This document shows positions 4,869 to 6,704 of a stretch of 6,704 nt of DNA, piece by piece. The DNA is from Candidatus Manganitrophaceae bacterium (GTDB lineage: Bacteria > Nitrospirota > Nitrospiria > SBBL01 > Manganitrophaceae). The stretch lies in the NCBI GenBank assembly GCA_004297235.1, contig SCUR01000055.1, forward strand, positions 1-6,704, given 5' to 3'. Within the stretch, counting starts at the first letter, position 1. Each line of letters starts with the position of its first letter. Both the position numbers and the translations under genes were made by a program. A model generated the notes under the pieces. That model searched no databases, was not told where the DNA came from, and saw nothing but the letters and a program-made list of their open reading frames with translations.

Positions 4869-5783
4869 ATGAGCCCACCAGGGCTTCAAGGAAAAGTGGC
4901 CTTGGTCGCCGGAGCGACCCGAGGCGCGGGACGCGGGATCGCCGTGCAGTTGGGCGCGGCCGGAGCGACCGTCTACGTCACCGGGCGAACGACCCGCTCC
5001 GAGCGATCGGGGATGAACCGGCCGGAGACGATCGAAGAGACCGCGGCGCTCGTCGAGGAGGCCGGCGGCCGCGGCATCGCGGTCCGGGTGGATCATCTCA
5101 ACCCCGACGCGGTGCGCGCGCTGGTGGCCCGGATCGAGCGCGAACAGGGCGCTCTGCACATTCTCGTGAACAACATCTGGGGCCTCACCCGGATGGAGTG
5201 GAACAAAACCGTCTGGGAATCTTCTCTGGAGGATGGCCTCCACACCCTGCGCCTCGCCGTCGACACCCACGCCATCACCAGCCACTTCGCCCTGCCGCTA
5301 CTGATCCGGACGCCGGGCGGCCTGGTGGTGGAGGTGACCGATGGAACGGCCGAATACAACGCCACGAACTATCGGGTCTCCTTCTTCTACGACCTCGCCA
5401 AGGCGGCCGTGAATCGGATGGCCTTTGCGCTGGCGCATGAGCTGCGGCCCTACCGCGCGACGGCGGTGTCGCTCACACCGGGTTGGCTCCGATCGGAGAC
5501 GATGCTCGAGATCTACGGCGTCACGGAGTCGAACTGGCGGGATGCGACAAAGAAACAGCCGCACTTCGCCATTTCGGAGAGTCCGGCGTTCGTCGGCCGG
5601 GCGGTGGCGGCGCTCGCCCAAGACCCCGACCTGGCGCGCTGGAACGGGAAGTCGCTCTCCAGCGGAGAGTTGGCGAAGGTCTACGGCTTCACCGATCTCG
5701 ACGGCAGCCGTCCCGACGCATGGAGGTACATGGTCGAAGTGCAGGACGCCGGCAAACCGGCCGACGTCACCGGCTATCGCTGA
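4869..5783 (+). CDS. Short-chain dehydrogenase/reductase with atypical active site
   Basis: A 304-residue Rossmann-fold oxidoreductase, probably NADP(H)-dependent. The nucleotide motif is GATRGAGRG at 15-23, and R18 and R40 (in VTGRTTR) favour NADP. D75 begins the DHLN loop. The usual NNAG is NNIWG (101-105). The catalytic Tyr/Lys pair is Y174-D-L-A-K178 in FFYDLAKAAVNRMAFA. The position of the catalytic Ser is T157 in VVEVTDGT. TPGWLRSE in the following strand is conserved in the same branch. These features (TDG in place of ISS, FYDLAK, LTPGWLRSE) match a subfamily related to DHRS1-like proteins, not the classical fatty-acid or steroid SDRs. The substrate cannot be read. GAGGG eight bases before the ATG is the likely ribosome binding site; an AGGAGG further upstream is too distant. 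The next gene, tetR-like, starts 141 bases later with its own promoter. Confidence 0.9.
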   Translation: MSPPGLQGKVALVAGATRGAGRGIAVQLGAAGATVYVTGRTTRSERSGMNRPETIEETAALVEEAGGRGIAVRVDHLNPDAVRALVARIEREQGALHILVNNIWGLTRMEWNKTVWESSLEDGLHTLRLAVDTHAITSHFALPLLIRTPGGLVVEVTDGTAEYNATNYRVSFFYDLAKAAVNRMAFALAHELRPYRATAVSLTPGWLRSETMLEIYGVTESNWRDATKKQPHFAISESPAFVGRAVAALAQDPDLARWNGKSLSSGELAKVYGFTDLDGSRPDAWRYMVEVQDAGKPADVTGYR

Positions 5784-5888
5784 CACCTGGGCCGCGGGCC
5801 TTCCGATAGAAACCGAACAACCCGCCAAGCTGGCCCATTGAGGGCGATCACCTCCAGGGCGGCAGAAAAGAATAAGTCAAAATGAGAA

Positions 5889-5918
5889 CTTGACAGACAA
5901 GTCTGTCTAGTGTAGATT
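5889..5918 (+). promoter_or_regulatory. Sigma-70 promoter of the TetR gene with embedded operator
   Basis: A perfect -35 box TTGACA (5890-5895), a 17-bp spacer and a -10 box TAGATT (5913-5918, four of six matches) form a strong promoter. Between the boxes lies GACAGAC-AA-GTCTGTC (5892-5907), extendable to a 22-bp near-palindrome (5889-5910) with one mismatched pair. A repressor bound there would block RNA polymerase. Only six bases separate the -10 from the ATG at 5925, so transcription should begin at or next to the start codon. Confidence 0.75.
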
Positions 5919-5924
5919 GACCGC

Positions 5925-6512
5925 ATGGTCCATTCAAAAACAGAGAGCCAAGCGCGTCGTCGGATTCTCGACACCGCCCGGGAGCTTTTCTACCGCAACG
6001 GGTATCGCGCCACCGGGATCAACGAGATCATCCAAAAGTCCGGCGTCGCCAAGGCCACATTTTATGCACACTTTCCCTCCAAAGAATCTCTGGCATACGC
6101 CTATGTGGAGTCGATGAACCGGGAGGAGCTCCGCTTGATGGAAGAAGGCATGGAGAAGTTTTCGGGACCGTACGAGAAGCTGATCGGACTTATCGAGTTC
6201 CTCATCCCCTGGTCGCGGGAGCGCGACTACCGGGGGTGCGCGTATCTGAATATTTCGTCCGAAATCACCGATCACGCCAATCCAGTCCGCCGGGAAAGCA
6301 AAGACCATTATCTCGCGGTGCGCCGGCTGGTCGGACGGTTGATGCAGGAACTCAAGAAGGCCAAGGGAGCGTCCTGGAAGAACCGCGACACGGAACAGGC
6401 GGCCGACGACTACATGCTGATTTTTTCGGGAGCGTTGGCCATGGCGCAGGTCTATCACAATCCGGAGCCGTTCCGCGCCGCGATCGAGGCGGCGAAGCGC
6501 CTGCTGCGCTGA
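5925..6512 (+). CDS. TetR/AcrR-family transcriptional repressor
   Basis: A 195-residue one-component regulator. The N-terminal DNA-binding domain (about 11-56) is canonical: RRRILDTARELFYRNGYRAT, then GINEIIQKSGVAKATFYAHF, then PSKESL, with the helix-turn-helix near 30-50. The C-terminal ligand domain has the RGCAYLNISSEITDH segment (103-117) shared by one TetR subgroup that carries a conserved Cys (C105), and helices ending in AAIEAAKRLLR. It likely represses its own gene through the palindrome in its promoter, and a neighbouring gene through the matching palindrome at 6533-6546. The inducer is unknown. The SDR and AHSA1 genes upstream have no such operator in front of them, so regulation of those by this protein is not supported by sites I can see. 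No ribosome binding site precedes the ATG, consistent with a leaderless mRNA. Confidence 0.92.
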   Translation: MVHSKTESQARRRILDTARELFYRNGYRATGINEIIQKSGVAKATFYAHFPSKESLAYAYVESMNREELRLMEEGMEKFSGPYEKLIGLIEFLIPWSRERDYRGCAYLNISSEITDHANPVRRESKDHYLAVRRLVGRLMQELKKAKGASWKNRDTEQAADDYMLIFSGALAMAQVYHNPEPFRAAIEAAKRLLR

Positions 6513-6519
6513 TTTTTTT
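6496..6519 (+). terminator. Intrinsic terminator overlapping the end of the TetR gene
   Basis: AGCGC, a CTGCT loop and GCGCT form a 5-bp GC-rich stem followed by GA and seven T residues (6513-6519). The stem lies within the last codons and stop of the TetR gene. The short stem makes it a modest terminator, but position and T-run are right. Confidence 0.55.
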
Positions 6520-6528
6520 GTTCGCGAT

Positions 6529-6558
6529 ACAGACAGACCTGTCTGTTCATTTTGTAAA
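6529..6558 (+). promoter_or_regulatory. Second TetR operator with a possible promoter of the same geometry
   Basis: ACAGAC-CT-GTCTGT (6533-6546) has the same arms and spacing as the operator ahead of the TetR gene, and can also be read as 8-bp arms ACAGACAG/CTGTCTGT (6529-6546). If aligned with the first site, the -35 position holds CAGACA (6530-6535) and the -10 position TGTAAA (6553-6558), each four of six matches with a 17-bp spacer. It should control a gene to the right, whose start is not clear inside the window. Confidence 0.65.
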
Positions 6559-6625
6559 TGATAGAAAGGAAGATTCCGTCGATTCAGTTTGATAGGGTCA
6601 TCTCTAAAAATAGGAGTGGACATCG

Positions 6626-6659
6626 ACCGCCGAGAATCGATCTTTGCCGATCGGGCGGT
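6626..6659 (+). other. Hairpin in the leader region beyond the second operator
   Basis: ACCGCC (6626-6631) pairs with GGCGGT (6654-6659), and inside it CGATC (6638-6642) pairs directly with GATCG (6649-6653) around a TTTGCC loop, leaving a one-sided six-base bulge GAGAAT. It lies on the transcript expected from the second operator/promoter. It is followed by a purine-rich GAGGAGGAGG (6674-6683) that looks like a ribosome binding site, but no ATG or GTG follows before the window ends. An open frame from ATG 6558 reaches the right edge but reads poorly as protein. Confidence 0.35.
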
Positions 6660-6704
6660 GAGGGGCCGTCTGTGAGGAGGAGGCGGGTTTCATCATCTAT
6701 TGGC

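Noticed and set aside
1..6704. CRISPR arrays, tRNAs, rRNAs, insertion sequences, phage or toxin-antitoxin genes
   Set aside because: None found by reading: no regularly spaced repeats of the right size, no cloverleaf, no transposase or integrase motif, and no paired small toxin/antitoxin genes.

Overview
The window reads as a moderately GC-rich Gram-negative chromosome segment in which every supportable gene lies on the + strand. A PEP-CTERM surface protein with a sigma-54-like promoter points to a Gram-negative bacterium that has the exosortase/exopolysaccharide export system. GC-rich codon third positions, and a methyltransferase, SDR and AHSA1 protein of types common in environmental Nitrospirota and Proteobacteria, fit that picture. 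I cannot fix the taxon from sequence alone; Nitrospirota is a low-confidence guess.

Layout. Positions 1-32 hold the probable 3' tail of an upstream gene. A class I SAM-dependent methyltransferase follows (74-925), and its stop codon lies inside a short hairpin-forming element that recurs, degenerate, at 2512-2553. From 926 to 1705 there is no long gene, but there is content: a 46-residue Lys/Arg-rich protein with a TTG start and good ribosome binding site (1056-1196), an orphan coding-like fragment (1197-1349), an 8-bp inverted repeat (1361-1416), an AT-rich stretch with two 40-bp-spaced direct repeats (1478-1548), and a sigma-54-type promoter (1645-1660). These last two sit in front of the exported PEP-CTERM protein (1706-2461). 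The 2462-2834 gap carries the second repeat copy and a weak hairpin only.

The second half is a co-directional cluster. A cytoplasmic six-Asp-box beta-propeller (2835-4022) overlaps by four bases a MoaD/ThiS-like ubiquitin-fold sulfur carrier ending in Gly-Gly (4019-4315). Next come an AHSA1/SRPBCC protein (4358-4804), a short-chain dehydrogenase (4869-5783) and a TetR-family repressor (5925-6512). The repressor gene has a strong promoter with a palindromic operator between -35 and -10 and appears leaderless. A second operator with the same geometry lies just downstream (6533-6546), ahead of a gene that probably starts at or beyond the window edge.

The most interesting signals are the translationally coupled propeller/sulfur-carrier pair, which I do not recognise as a characterised system; the promoter plus upstream repeat architecture of the PEP-CTERM gene; the paired TetR operators; and the tiny basic protein. 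I see no CRISPR array, tRNA, rRNA, insertion sequence or phage gene.
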